Shown here in pieces: positions 23,687 to 34,592 of a DNA stretch of 64,000 nt. The first letter of the stretch is position 1, and each line of letters begins with the position of its first letter. This DNA is from Allantophomopsis cytisporea (lineage: Eukaryota; Ascomycota; Leotiomycetes; Phacidiales; Phacidiaceae). A model generated the notes under the pieces. The model saw nothing but the letters and a program-made list of their open reading frames with translations. It was not told where the DNA came from and searched no databases. A program made the position numbers and the translations under genes. The stretch is taken from assembly GCA_024752435.1 (NCBI GenBank), contig CP103037.1, positions 2,232,001 to 2,296,000 on the forward strand. Direction: 5' to 3'.

Positions 23687-25551
23687 TCATTCCACTTTGC
23701 ACAATCTACCGCTGTCCAGGTCGTAGTTCCACTGGTCGCTTCCAACCCCATTCAGAACGAATAGACTCTCTGTAGGGTCATACTTTGTCTTGACTTCCAA
23801 CAACTTCTCATAAGTGGTCCCATAGAAGTCATGCTTCCATTGAGAGTCGAAAGGATTTGCTTCATTCATATAAGCACCCGTATCCGGTGCCCAATCTCTC
23901 CACATAACTTCCTTAGTTTCTTCCATCCACTCTGACGCATCTTTCAATCCCTGCTGTGGCCCACCAGCTGTGGTGGATTGAATGTTCGCACCAGTCGCAA
24001 TAAAATGTACATAGGCAGATCGCCAGACCGGATTCACAGCGCCCCATCGCTCTTCCGGAACATTCGAAGTTCCTGGCCCACCTTGCAAACCGATCGTAAC
24101 GTAAGTCCCTGCAGTCTCGTTTTGGGAGCGTAAAGCTGTTTGCAGATAAGACATGATCTTTTGGTGCGAACTGTCTACCAACTCCTTACGACCGAGTAGA
24201 CGGCTAGACATCAAGCTCGATGCGCCGGCGGCGTTACTTCCAGAGATAGTATCATAGAAAGAACTGTAATTCGAGTACACGCTCGCTTCCCAGCTAACAG
24301 ATAAGGTCATATTATTGCTTTGTGCTCGAATTTTGGATATAACGGGATCAACAATAGCAGTCATGGCGGCCGATGTCATATTGTAGCCGAATAAGATCTG
24401 ATTCACCACAACTCCTGTGGTGGATTCCCCCAACGATGGGTTTAGAGCCAGAGCTCTTAATCCAGTAGACATTGTGCCAGCTCCGCCTAGGCCAGCATCC
24501 ATGATGTCAGGAATGTTGCCCATAAGCGTGGCTGCGGCACTCCAGGAAGCATTGACGCCAGCTGTCCCTTTAGGTGCGATTGAAAGCACACCAATTATGA
24601 CTTGACTCGGGGCTGGATAAGTTTTGATGACATACTCTGTAACGACGCCGTACTGTCCACCGCCACCACCGCGTACTGCCCAGAAAATGTCCTGGTTCTG
24701 TTCGTCGTTGGCGACTAGAATATCACCCTCGGTAGTTACGATAGTCACTTGCAGGACCTGATTTGCTGCAAGGCCATAAGTACTTGAGAGAGGACCGTGG
24801 CCTCCACCCTGGATATAACCTCCAAGGCCGACAGACGGATCTTGACCAGTAGTAACGACTCTGTCTTTCTCCAAAGCTGTAGTCAGAATGTTACCCCATT
24901 GTTGTCCACTCCCAACAACAAATACATGCTGCTCTTCTTGGCCGTTTGGCCCGGACCAGGATTCGAGGTATTCAATCTTGTCCAGGTTATGCGTCCATAT
25001 CGAGATCGAGTATGCCCCGCTAGATCTTTTCAAGTATCAGAAACAAGCTTGCTATATTCAAAGACTTCAACTCACCTTCCGTTCATATCATGACCGGTAC
25101 CCTTGATGACAATTCGAATATTACGTTGAGACGCCCATTTCAGTGTCGTTGCAACCTGTTGATCGGTCGTTGCATTCAGAATATATTCTGGCAAACCACC
25201 TAAGTTACATCCTCTGTCCTCATCATAGCCTGTTGCTCCCGGTGGTAAGCAAGAATTGTTGGCGTAGATGGGATAGTCGATGGACTCCGGAAGCGAAGCG
25301 TGGAATATGCCGGAAGCCCAGTTCCTCTGGACACTGTCGCAAGAGATGGACGAGTTGAACGGGTTGCCAGGCCAGCAGGAAGAGGCGACAGGAGTAGTTT
25401 TCAAGATCGCACCTTCGACTGAGTTATCGAGAGCAGCCCATTCGTCTTCCGTGGGCCAGTCGGAATCGAGCGGCGAGAGTTTACACTTGGTCGCTGCCAG
25501 AATGCCGCAAGACAAAATGGAAAAAATGTGGGGATAAACTGGTCGAACCAT
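23687..25551 (-). CDS. Secreted FAD-linked oxidase, berberine-bridge-enzyme type
   Basis: Flavoprotein oxidase of the VAO/PCMH superfamily; relatives oxidise sugars, alcohols or secondary-metabolite intermediates. Exons 25551-25076 and 25019-23687 (56-nt intron) give 602 aa. The N-terminus is signal-peptide-like (HIFSILSCGILAATKC). The PCMH FAD domain spans about 120-320; H154 in GTGHDMNG is the expected covalent flavin attachment site. The second attachment cysteine of bicovalent members (GxCPxVG) is replaced by D219 in GQDPSVGLGGY, so single covalent linkage is predicted. The BBE domain is at the C-terminus (NPFDSQWKHDFYG near 556, then a LFVLNGVGSDQW segment). Multiple N-glycosylation sequons support secretion. 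It stands alone; no synthase is adjacent. Confidence 0.9.
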
Positions 25552-27461
25552 GATAAGAGTATATTATCAGACAATATTTTGTGGTTTTAAGAAGTGCATA
25601 TCGTCCACATTATATACTTACCGTGTGAGTACGGTCAACCTTCGCCTTTCGACAAGGTGCCGTATGGTGGAGCTCAATGCCTACTTCGTTAAATTATTGG
25701 TGGTTCTCATATTTGAAGACGTTTGAAGACATTTGTGAAATTAATTAATTAAGGTGATCTAATCAAGATAGGGAGTCGCCAATACGTTGGAATTTGGCTA
25801 CTATACCATTCTAGGTGCTCTAGAAGAGTGATTCAACCGTTATGTGTATTGACTTGGTATTAGTCAGAATCAAGGAGTGAACCGTGATTTGAATCAAAAA
25901 AGCGAAACTCATCTACTTTCTTTCTTAGTTAATGGTAGTTTCGGACGTCATGCTGTAATTGGGAGAAAGGATTGTTAAACGTCGTAACGTCGTACAGATA
26001 CCTCAAAGCGGATTAGAGTCTCACTAATCTTCTTTCGGAAAAGAATACGGTTGAAGAGCTCCAAGCACGGACTCTTCTTCTCTGATGGAAGACATAATTC
26101 TATGTCTATATTGCAATGAAGACCAAATACTACTTACACCCCGCTGAACTAATACAGTGTCCGAAATAAGTGCTGATCTCGATATATCCTTATGGAGGCA
26201 GAAAGGAAACCGCGTGGGCTATTTCTTGATCAGGCCAGCACATCGACATAGGCATCGTGCTCCTACACCTATCCACGAAAGCAGCACCATGAAGTTATGA
26301 TCTATTAACTATATCTATCGCCTCTGATACCTTAGTTCCGGTCCCCCACATAGAGCTCAGTAGTTTGGTCGAAATTTGCTGTAAACGCTGTATTTGGTTC
26401 CTTGCGAACAGAAGGCATTGGAATAATCTGTCGGAAGATGAACTGAACGAGTTATGTGTTTCAGTCAGGTCTACAGATACGAAGCTCGGCTTCTACTTAA
26501 TTTTCACTCTAGAAAGTAGCTTGGACGCGTTTTTGCCGTTCTATTATGGGGTCCTCAATTTCTTGCGAGAAAATGAACACTTGAACAACTGAAAGCATAT
26601 ATTCGTATGTAAATACGGAGATGACGGCCAAGAATAGATTGCATGCCCATGAATTGTCCATTGATAATTACGCAAAATATGTGGCATACTCTGTTAGGCC
26701 CTGACAGACATACAGTGCAATATATAATGATTAGCTCACGCTCCAGCAACCGGACAGCCAGACTACCGCTCTCGACCGAATCTTTCGACACTTGAGAAAC
26801 TTGGTTGTAATTGGAAAAATCATCTTTGTACAGAGGTTACCTATGTGCTCAATTTGTAGTTTATGATGACAACAATTGCACTACGACTCAGATGATGTGA
26901 CATAGTGAAGACTAATATGCTTTGGCTCAGTGCTTTTTAGTCACGGTAACTCCAAGATTGAACGTTTTCAAACAGTCCTTTAGGAAATGGCATGGCTGAC
27001 AATATCCAAGAGACTGAAAGAAGTAGCTGACGAAAATCAAAATCCCAAGAAGACTCCAAGCAGAAAAACAAATCCAAATCCTCCATTTATTCAGCAGCAG
27101 CATGCTTGTGGTCACGATATGCACATCACATTGTTTGTTAGTTAGTCATTAAATGAATCTCTAACATTAGAAGCTTGAGAACCATGTATCAATCAATTCG
27201 TCGAATTCCCTTCACATCGAAATGGCGGCGGTGCAGGCCATCTATACAAATTCACGGCTTCATGCAGCATGGGGTAAACCACGAGTCCATTACAGTTGAA
27301 ATAGCTAGTCGACTACTACAAAGACAAGTGCGGAGAAAGGTCAACTTCTGGAACTCCGACTAGGAGAGACTTAGAGAAGAACTTTAGGAGATCCTTATAC
27401 AAAGACCTGAGGATTCGTGTAGTCACAACAAAACTATGAGTCTTATCACACTTTTGACAGA
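25552..27461. other. AT-rich intergenic, no gene seen
   Basis: About 1.9 kb with only short overlapping ORFs lacking family features; a 75-codon stretch at 26365-26592 opens with TTG, not ATG. Apart from the TATA-like element at 25610 nothing stands out. Confidence 0.45.
25610..25616 (-). promoter_or_regulatory. Candidate TATA box of the FAD oxidase gene
   Basis: On the minus strand the sequence TATATAA lies about 60 nt upstream of the ATG at 25551, a suitable distance for a fungal core promoter with a short leader. Confidence 0.35.
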
Positions 27462-28159
27462 TTACATTGCTCCATAGGCAAAAGCCATAGCAGCACCAGC
27501 AGCCAACATCGGGGCGTGAGTTATAATAGCAGCAGCACCAGTGGATGAAGAAGATGAGGCAGAAACCGCAGATGCAGATCCGCTACCTGAAGAAGAGCTT
27601 CCAGAGCTAGGGGTCGAAGAAGCTACAGAATCCTTACGTCAGCCATCATTCCCAGTTTCAATCTATAGAGGAACTTACCAAAATCAGTTGCACCAGCAGC
27701 GGAAGCGCTGGTCGCACTCGAGATCGAACTTGAGTAGTCGCTGGCACTTGTAGCTACAGCGATACCGTTGCAAGTGACGCCCGTAGCAATGGAAGTCATC
27801 TCTCTCCTCGCGTTCGTGATCATTTTAGTGAAAGTTGCGAGGTCAGAAGAGAGCTCTGAGGAGCGCGATTCAGCGGCTTGAGATAGAGAAGAAGTTAGAG
27901 CTGAGGCACCTGAGGACAAAGATGAACTTAGGGCGGATAAGGAGGAGGATAAGGAGGAGACTGCCGGGCCAGAGACGAAGCCGATGCAGCAGTAGTCGTC
28001 CCAAAGGGTGCCAGGGCAATTGAAGTCACTATTGAAGTTAACACTTTTTTGCGCCGTGATGCCTGCGGTGGTCGTTAGTTGTTTGACTGCAGTCATGACC
28101 CAGAGGAATAATCTACCCGTGATGAGAGCGACGAGGATCGCAGTGCTAGATACCTTCAT
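27462..28159 (-). CDS. Ser/Ala-rich secreted protein, probably GPI-anchored
   Basis: Small cell-surface protein. The ORF from 28159 to 27679 joins, across a 56-nt intron (27623-27678), to a last exon 27622-27462, giving 213 aa. A further in-frame 54-nt stretch (28063-28116; GT...AG, no stop) is probably also an intron; its removal leaves 195 aa and creates a clean signal peptide (MKVSSTAILVALITGITAQ). The mature part starts with a short Cys segment (NCPGTLWDDYCCIGF), followed by long Ser/Ala-rich stretches, a conserved-looking CNGIAVA segment, a second Ser-rich tract and a hydrophobic C-terminus (PMLAAGAAMAFAYGAM), the layout expected of a GPI-anchored wall protein. The function is unknown. 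The family resembles fungal short Ser-rich surface proteins known only by composition. Confidence 0.7.
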
Positions 28160-28387
28160 TTTAAAATAATTGAAAGCTATGGCAGTGGTGACAGGAGGTG
28201 AAAAAATGCAAGTGGAGCATTCAAAACACTTAGAATAACAGAAAAGTTATACGATATTGTTTACTTAAATTTGAAATACCGTAAGAGAATGTTTTTGAAT
28301 ATATATTTCTAAGCTCGCGTTCATTGAAGACGTCAGAGAGCTCGTGACATAGAATTCCCGTCATCAGTCATAGCTCAAAAGCCAATA

Positions 28388-28633
28388 TTATTTGGTTGAA
28401 TTTGTGTCATGCAAACTGGCGACATGTCCTAATCTTCCATTCGTGTTTTCCAGATTTATCTGGTTTGCATCGTAGAGTCTGTCTGCCAATTGAGAAAACG
28501 CCTTCGTTACCCCGCCCGGAAATAGCACTGTGCCCCCGGAATAATTATTTGGCTTTACTACATTTAGCAATTTTTCAGTAATGACATGAGCACCATATGA
28601 ATTATATTTTCTATACAGCTTCATATGTTGCAT
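28388..28633 (-). other. Possible coding fragment, unidentified
   Basis: An 81-codon ATG-initiated ORF reads with a balanced composition (for example SGGTVLFPGGVTKAFSQLAD). It has no signal peptide and no recognisable domain. A stop codon follows directly and no partner exon is obvious. It could be a remnant of an enzyme gene or chance. Confidence 0.18.
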
Positions 28634-29299
28634 ATCATCTGTCAGTTGCGAGCCTAGTCCTCATAAAGTGTAGATGGCAGCGTATTAGCGGATTTCATTA
28701 GCATAAAACTAAGCAATCGCACCCAGAGGCAGACAGTAGCACATTAGTAAGTCACTACGGATAGTAAAGTAGAGCAAGTACGTAGAAGGTTCATAGATCA
28801 TTTACGGCTTCATCAAAGAGCTCTTGGAGATAATAATACATGTTGATTTCTGGATAGCTTCATATTGAAACTCAGTGACTGAAATGCAGGGTAGCAATGC
28901 AGATCATTACTAAATACGGCTATATCTTAGTGAGCAAACTACTCTGAAAGACACAAATAAGAGTTAGAAAGATACCTGATGCTGAATACTAGGAAAAGCG
29001 GTAGAAAATCTTTCATGATTTCTGGGAGCTCGAATATATTGGTTCTCCTTGATCGATTGGCGTGTCTCGGCAACAAACAACCATATAACCTTAAAACATC
29101 CTCTAATTTCATTACCTATTCGACGTTAAGTATCGAGGGGAACCATGTATATGAACGATACTACCCAATCACAGCCTCAAAAGCTATGAAGATGACAGAC
29201 ACGCCTTTAAAGATCGATGCTGTCATCGCTCATGATCTACAGGCTCTTGTGATCTGGAAATAAGCTCTATGGCGCTTTGTGCAGAGGGGTCGATGCTAT

Positions 29300-29390
29300 T
29301 CTCCGAATACTACTCTCCGAATACTACTCTCCGAATACTACTCTCCGAATACTACTCTCCGAATACTACTCTCCGAATACTACTCTCCGA
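29300..29390. repeat. 14-bp minisatellite, 6.5 copies
   Basis: Unit TCTCCGAATACTAC is repeated six times without a mismatch, followed by a partial seventh copy (TCTCCGA). Perfect identity suggests recent expansion. The unit is not a multiple of three, so any reading across it repeats with a 14-residue period; I do not consider it coding. Confidence 0.95.
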
Positions 29391-30529
29391 TCGAGTAACT
29401 TTATTCTGGTTGGAGTCGACGATCGCCTATTTATAGACATTCGATTCCGACGGATTACTAAATTGAGAATTGCCGCTCGCCAGTTTACAATTATCTTCAG
29501 TAGTGTCATTGTTCATTAAACAACACTCTACTCGTTGCTTCTCATGAGTATGGAAGGGAAAGAGTCTTAGCTCCCAGGTGGACGTCATTTCTAGTTCCGT
29601 CTCATAAATCGTGGAGTGAAGATCACCGCAAGGGCTTTGAAAAAACCGTCATATTTGAGACCCTTCTGTGCCTTCGTTCCGCTCGTACCTTCTATGACGA
29701 ACATATGAATCTGAGCATTAGAAATAGATGTGTACTCCAGAATACTGGCTGGATCATCGACTCAGTGAAATCCGAGAAAATTTGTTGGATACTCATTAAA
29801 GAGCCGTACGGCTGCTAAGAGAAGATAATGTTACTTATGACTGTGCGTTCATGACAACGTTATAGAAATCCGTACATTTATTGAGAAAAAGATAATCGTT
29901 GAGGTCACAGGAGTTCAAAGCAGTATGAATGTATCCACTTAGATACGTATTTTCTTAGCATTGACGTTACATCGTGGAAGTATGGGCGAGTACTTGATAC
30001 GAAATCGTAGTCTCCGGTACTTTCTCTTCGCGCGTCAGGTTCAACTGAAAGTAATCAGGATCCCCTAGATAAAATGCACGACTCATGAGCGAAAGAAATA
30101 CGAAAGGGTTCGTGTTTTCTTGCACGTGGTTTTTCTGGACAAATGAAATGCTCTGTGTGCGCTTACGTGAAGTCGCACAGCCCCGTCTGACACTCTCTAA
30201 TGAGCCCATTCGAGCGTCTCGGACCACTCAGTGCCACTCATCGTCAAAACTTCGAATATGCCATTTCAAGATAATTAGAATGGCACAATTGAATGTAATG
30301 TTGCATTGGAATCGGATCGGATAGTAATCGGTGTTCGGGAGTGGCAATTTCCTGTTTCCGTATCTTGAGGACGCCCTTCGTGTACGAGGCTCTCTCGTCA
30401 GCAGATATCGATGGAGAAGCTTTTGAATATAAGTTATGCTGTGCTCCCATTGTAAGAGACAAAAAAAAAAAAGAGCGATCAGCATCAAACAAAAAACGTA
30501 CCTCTTTTTAGCTATAAATACCAGCAACT

Positions 30530-31055
30530 ATGCAATTCTCTACTCTCGTCCTCGGTGCTCTCGCCTCCACAGCTCTCGCTGTTCCCCTAACGAGCCGCCA
30601 GACTTGCTCTGCGCCGACCACTTTCACCATCTCACAGCTCGAGTTCTTCACGACATACGGAGCCATCATCGATGACCAGACAAGCTTTGCTTTCGAGTTC
30701 AGTGACTTACAGTACAATGAGAACGTCAGCTGCTCGAGCGTCAACTCCACTGAACCTGTCAACAGCCCAACAGCTTATCCTTGTGATAACCCAGCTGTCT
30801 CCTTCATCTGGGATGACCTCAAACTTACAATCTTCGACACCGTCTCATGCCTTGATGGGTAAGTCTTTTCCCTATCCCGAACATACTGGTTAAGAATGAA
30901 GCAAATGTTAATTTGAATGACATTGAAGCAGTGGTTCTGTGACCGCCACGGCTACTGATGTTGGTGTTTCATATGTATGCCGCGATTTTGGAAATGGAGT
31001 TGAGCTCTGTGAAGAGGAACCACTCAACTCTCCACAGACATTTTCGTTCGACTAG
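30530..31055 (+). CDS. Small secreted cysteine-containing protein (effector-like)
   Basis: Secreted protein of 150 aa from exons 30530-30858 and 30932-31055. The signal peptide is MQFSTLVLGALASTALAVPL, probably followed by a dibasic-like or SR processing site. The mature chain has six cysteines (in QTCSA, VSCSS, YPCDN, VSCLD, YVCRD and ELCEE), enough for three disulfides, and ends in FSFD. Spacing and beta-rich composition resemble fungal AA1-like/Alt a 1-like small secreted proteins, some of which are recognised by plant immunity; this assignment is tentative. Without the intron the second exon (with two cysteines) would be lost, which supports the splice model. The gene is flanked by AT-rich, gene-poor DNA, a common setting for effector candidates. 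Confidence 0.75.
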
Positions 31056-32015
31056 AAATTGAGAGCCAGAGCGTTACTTCTCGGGACTCACTTTTCCCAC
31101 GCGAAAAAGATATCGGGAAGAAAAAGGAAATGAAATGCAATGAAATGAAACTACTGTTTTGGACTTGTTATGATGGCCCTTCATTTAGGTACCGAATATA
31201 TTAGGCGTTATTAACCCCGAAGATTGTATTTTGTAGCGGGAGGGGCAAAAACGCAGTGTTTGTGACAAATGACACCGGCTACTTACATAAATAGTTACCT
31301 TGAGGTCTATTTATTGCAAGCACATCATTTGTGTGTAATGAAGGTGTGAAAGTGTTTTCGATTGTAATATCGAGAAGACAAACCGTTGAGAATAAATCCT
31401 CGCTTCTCCCATACCCGAGGCAATTTGACTTTAATACCATGTGCCCCCCCACATAGCCACTGTTACAGGACCTGCCCCATGTTGTCCGAAAGTACATAGG
31501 TATGTATAGATTTCGACCTGTCGGAGTCCTCCCTCCCATGTCACATCTTCTTTTCGTATGGAGTAAACTTCTCGACATCCCCTGCGACCATCCAACACTC
31601 ACTTATCTTGGCAATGCTCTCATTGCACCATGTGCCCCCCATGACACAACACATCTTGCAGATAGTGAGGCGGGATGTAATTGATGCATCCACATACAGA
31701 ATAACATACTGAATAAGCAACACCCTTGCTGCTTACCTACTGGGGTGGATATCACATCTGTCAGCGTCCATGCTCGTGGCAGGGAGCTCGAGACCTATTA
31801 CAAGAAAATCGCTGTGTGACGATTTGCATATCCATGTAAGTTGTGTCTCGTATTCCTCCTTTTGTTTTCATTTCCGACTTAAAGGGCCCTTGTTAAGCAT
31901 GTTCTTTTTCTTGTGCGTATCCTCTTATGATAGGGGACCATATTTTTCTCGTCCTACATGATCATGAGCCTCGATTCCTTTCTCCACACTTTCGTCAATT
32001 GAGCCGTGACTGAAA
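31056..32015. other. Intergenic, no gene seen
   Basis: Short ORFs only. The 13-mer CCATGTGCCCCCC occurs twice (near 31437 and 31628) on the plus strand; with only two copies I assign no function. Confidence 0.4.
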
Positions 32016-33483
32016 ATGGCAGTGAATGATGAGCAGCGCAACGTCAAATGGGTTGATGTAAGCTTTTTATCTTTTGAACCATCTTCTTGATTGTTCGATG
32101 GCCTGTTTATTATAACTCAAACATCTGACATGAAAACATAGGGTCTTCGAGGCTGTGCCTCATTTATTGTGGTGTTAACGCATATCGCTCGCGCCTGGTA
32201 CGGGACTCTCTTCCTTCCAGCTGACGCTGAAGGCGTCACCCCACACATTCTACAATGGCCCATTCTTAGAATTCCATTTCAAGGGCGAATTGGAGTTACG
32301 ATCTTTTCTCTTGTCACAGGCTATGTTTGCGCCCTCAAACCTATCCGTCAGATGCGAGCCGGCCAGCCTGATGATGCTCTTTCAACTGTTGCAAAGTCAG
32401 CCTTTCGCCGAGTTCCACGCCTCCTCCTCCCGACTTCGATTGCGACATTCGGTATCTGGCTCATATGTCAGCTAGGTCTATTTAAAATCAGCCACAGGAC
32501 TACAAGTTGGTGGGTGGATGCAACAAGTCCAAAGCAGGCAAGCAATTTTGGACAGGCGATTCGGGATCTTATGTACAATGAAATTAGTACGTGGACACAT
32601 GGACAGAACATGTATGATGGAAACCAGTGGACTCTATGGCCTCTTTTGAAGGGAAGCTGCATAGTATATGTTACTTTGTTTGCGACAGTCTATGTCAAGA
32701 CGCGATATAGAATGATTGCAAGTTTTGGACTTTTTGTCTATTATTATGCTGCCAGCGATTGTAAGTTAATGCCACATAAACTACTAAAGAGCCCTACAAT
32801 ACGGATATGAATAGATATGTACTAACATGACTTTAGCCGCATTTGGAATGCAGTTTTTCTGGGGAATGTTTCTCGCAGACCTTTCCAATCATCCCCCAGC
32901 AACAGAATATGCTCAGAAGAATCACTGGGTTTCAACAATTGCATCACCGGTGCTGATCCTGACAGGTCTCATTATTGCATCTTACCCGGAAGGAGAGTCA
33001 CAGTTTACCGCCTGGTCGTCAACTCTTCATTCATTGCTCACCTATGTGCTCCCTGCAAATGCAGATTTCCCCCGCTTTTCATCAGGAATCGGACTCGAAT
33101 TCCTCTCGCTTGGGATCCAATATTCTCCTACTGTCAAGAACTTTCTCTCAAACAAATACTTGCTGTGGCTTGGAAAGAACAGCTTCGCTGTCTATTTATT
33201 ACATGGTACTTTCCTCAGAATTTTTCTGACTTGGATGCTTTTTGGTATCACTATGCCAGTGGATGTCATGAATGATAAGGGGGAGCTCGTGAAGGGTCAT
33301 GCCTTAGAAATGGCGGGTCCTCTTGTTCAGATTGTCTGTATTCCGACCTGGTTCGTGGGATTGTATATTTTTGCAAGTTATTGGACACAATATGTGGATC
33401 CGTTCTGTGCGAGGTTGACGCAAAAGCTGGAAAGGTACGTCTTTGAGGAGAAGGCGGAGGGACAAGGAGCTTTACCAAAATAG
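32016..33483 (+). CDS. Acyltransferase-3 family membrane protein
   Basis: Integral membrane O-acyltransferase of the acyltransferase-3 group (OafA/NodX-like), which moves acetyl or other acyl groups onto sugars or small metabolites. Exons 32016-32057, 32142-32760 and 32837-33483 give 435 aa, normal for fungal members. The diagnostic N-terminal segment GLRGCASFIVVLTHIARAWY, with the catalytic-type histidine, begins right after the first junction. The motif FQGRIGVTIFSLVTGYV, the basic RRVPRLLLP segment and about ten hydrophobic helices follow. The last third contains FLSLGIQYSP and LLWLGKNSFAVYLLHGTF, the usual final helices with a conserved His. Both introns have standard sites. The acyl acceptor is unknown; relatives near metabolite genes acetylate polyketides. 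Confidence 0.87.
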
Positions 33484-34592
33484 AGATCTGTTGGATATTG
33501 GAGGTTGCATTGATGGAGATGGCCGGCTTTTTGTTTTCGTTTGTCCTGAGATATCTCAGGCAATTGTCAAGTATATAATTTGAATATAGGTTCTATTGCA
33601 TATCTACGAAACAGCTACTGTAGGCCAGGGTAGGAACATGTAATAGAAGCAAATAGTATCGTAATCGTAAATTAGTCTAAAAGTATTTTATTATCTTTAA
33701 CCATGAGTGATACATCAACCCTAGACTATGCTGCCTTCATATTCGACTTTACGGATTCCTTTCTGAATTGAGCGTGATCTTAAGTTCTGTGGTAGAGAAA
33801 AGAAATTTCTTATGTGATTAGCGGGCCTCGAAGTTTGTATAGGGAGGATGTCTCAGGTCGCAATGGTGGCGGTGGCTTAATAGCGCCACAGCCGTCGCTG
33901 CCGCTGGGTCTGGTCAGATTCGAAAAGATGAGGACAAGTTCGAAAATGCAAAAATGGCTAACCATGAGCTTTTGTAACATATAATCAGTTAGTTGAGCCA
34001 TGCCCCAAGAGCCATGCCCCAACACTTGTCCCTGGTTTTTGCTACCTCTTAGATCCATCTTTCAAGACATACTTATACTTGTACAGGGCTAGCTATGACA
34101 CTAAGAAATTTGGAAATTCTTTATTTGTGGAAGTGCTCTAGGCAAGGCAACCTTTGGTTGATGGTGATGATGGTTTATGGGCTACCGTCTGGCTTCAATG
34201 CTCTTGAGTGATAAAGTCCACTTAGAATTGAGGCAGTGCTCAATGGCTTTCTTCCATCCAGACCAACGATTGTTACGGGTGGATAGATTTATACAAAGCT
34301 ATACAAAGCTTATTATGAAGCACATGGAGACCATAAGATCAGTTCCGTGCAGAAACGCGATTCATCTGCGGGCTCTAGTACGAGCCTCATAAACGATAGT
34401 CTTCTAGATCAGGACACCATATCTTTATACAACAAATATCATTGCTCGTAATGTCGTAATCTATACGCTAATATGTCACAAAAACCGCAACAAGAAGAAT
34501 CTTCTTAAATCATAGACAGTGCAATGCAATGAATGCCAAGAAACAAAACAAACCAGCCTCCTGGAAAATTAAACATCAATGCTTCGCTCATC
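33484..34592. other. Intergenic between convergent genes
   Basis: No supported gene. It holds the 3' UTRs of the acyltransferase gene and of FAB1. Small direct repeats occur (TATACAAAGC twice near 34290; GCCATGCCCCAA twice near 34000-34022). Confidence 0.45.

Larger units (their letters stand above)
28160..30529. other. AT-rich intergenic with minisatellite
   Basis: About 2.4 kb without a supported gene. It contains the 14-bp minisatellite at 29300-29390 and a weak coding candidate at 28388-28633 on the minus strand. An A-rich run (about 30459-30472) lies about 60 bases before the start of the small secreted protein gene. Confidence 0.45.

Noticed and set aside
26365..26592. 75-codon plus-strand ORF
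   Set aside because: Starts with TTG and has no partner exon or family features.
30513..30520. TATAAATA just before the small secreted protein gene
   Set aside because: It lies only about 10 bases from the ATG, too close to be the TATA box of that transcript.
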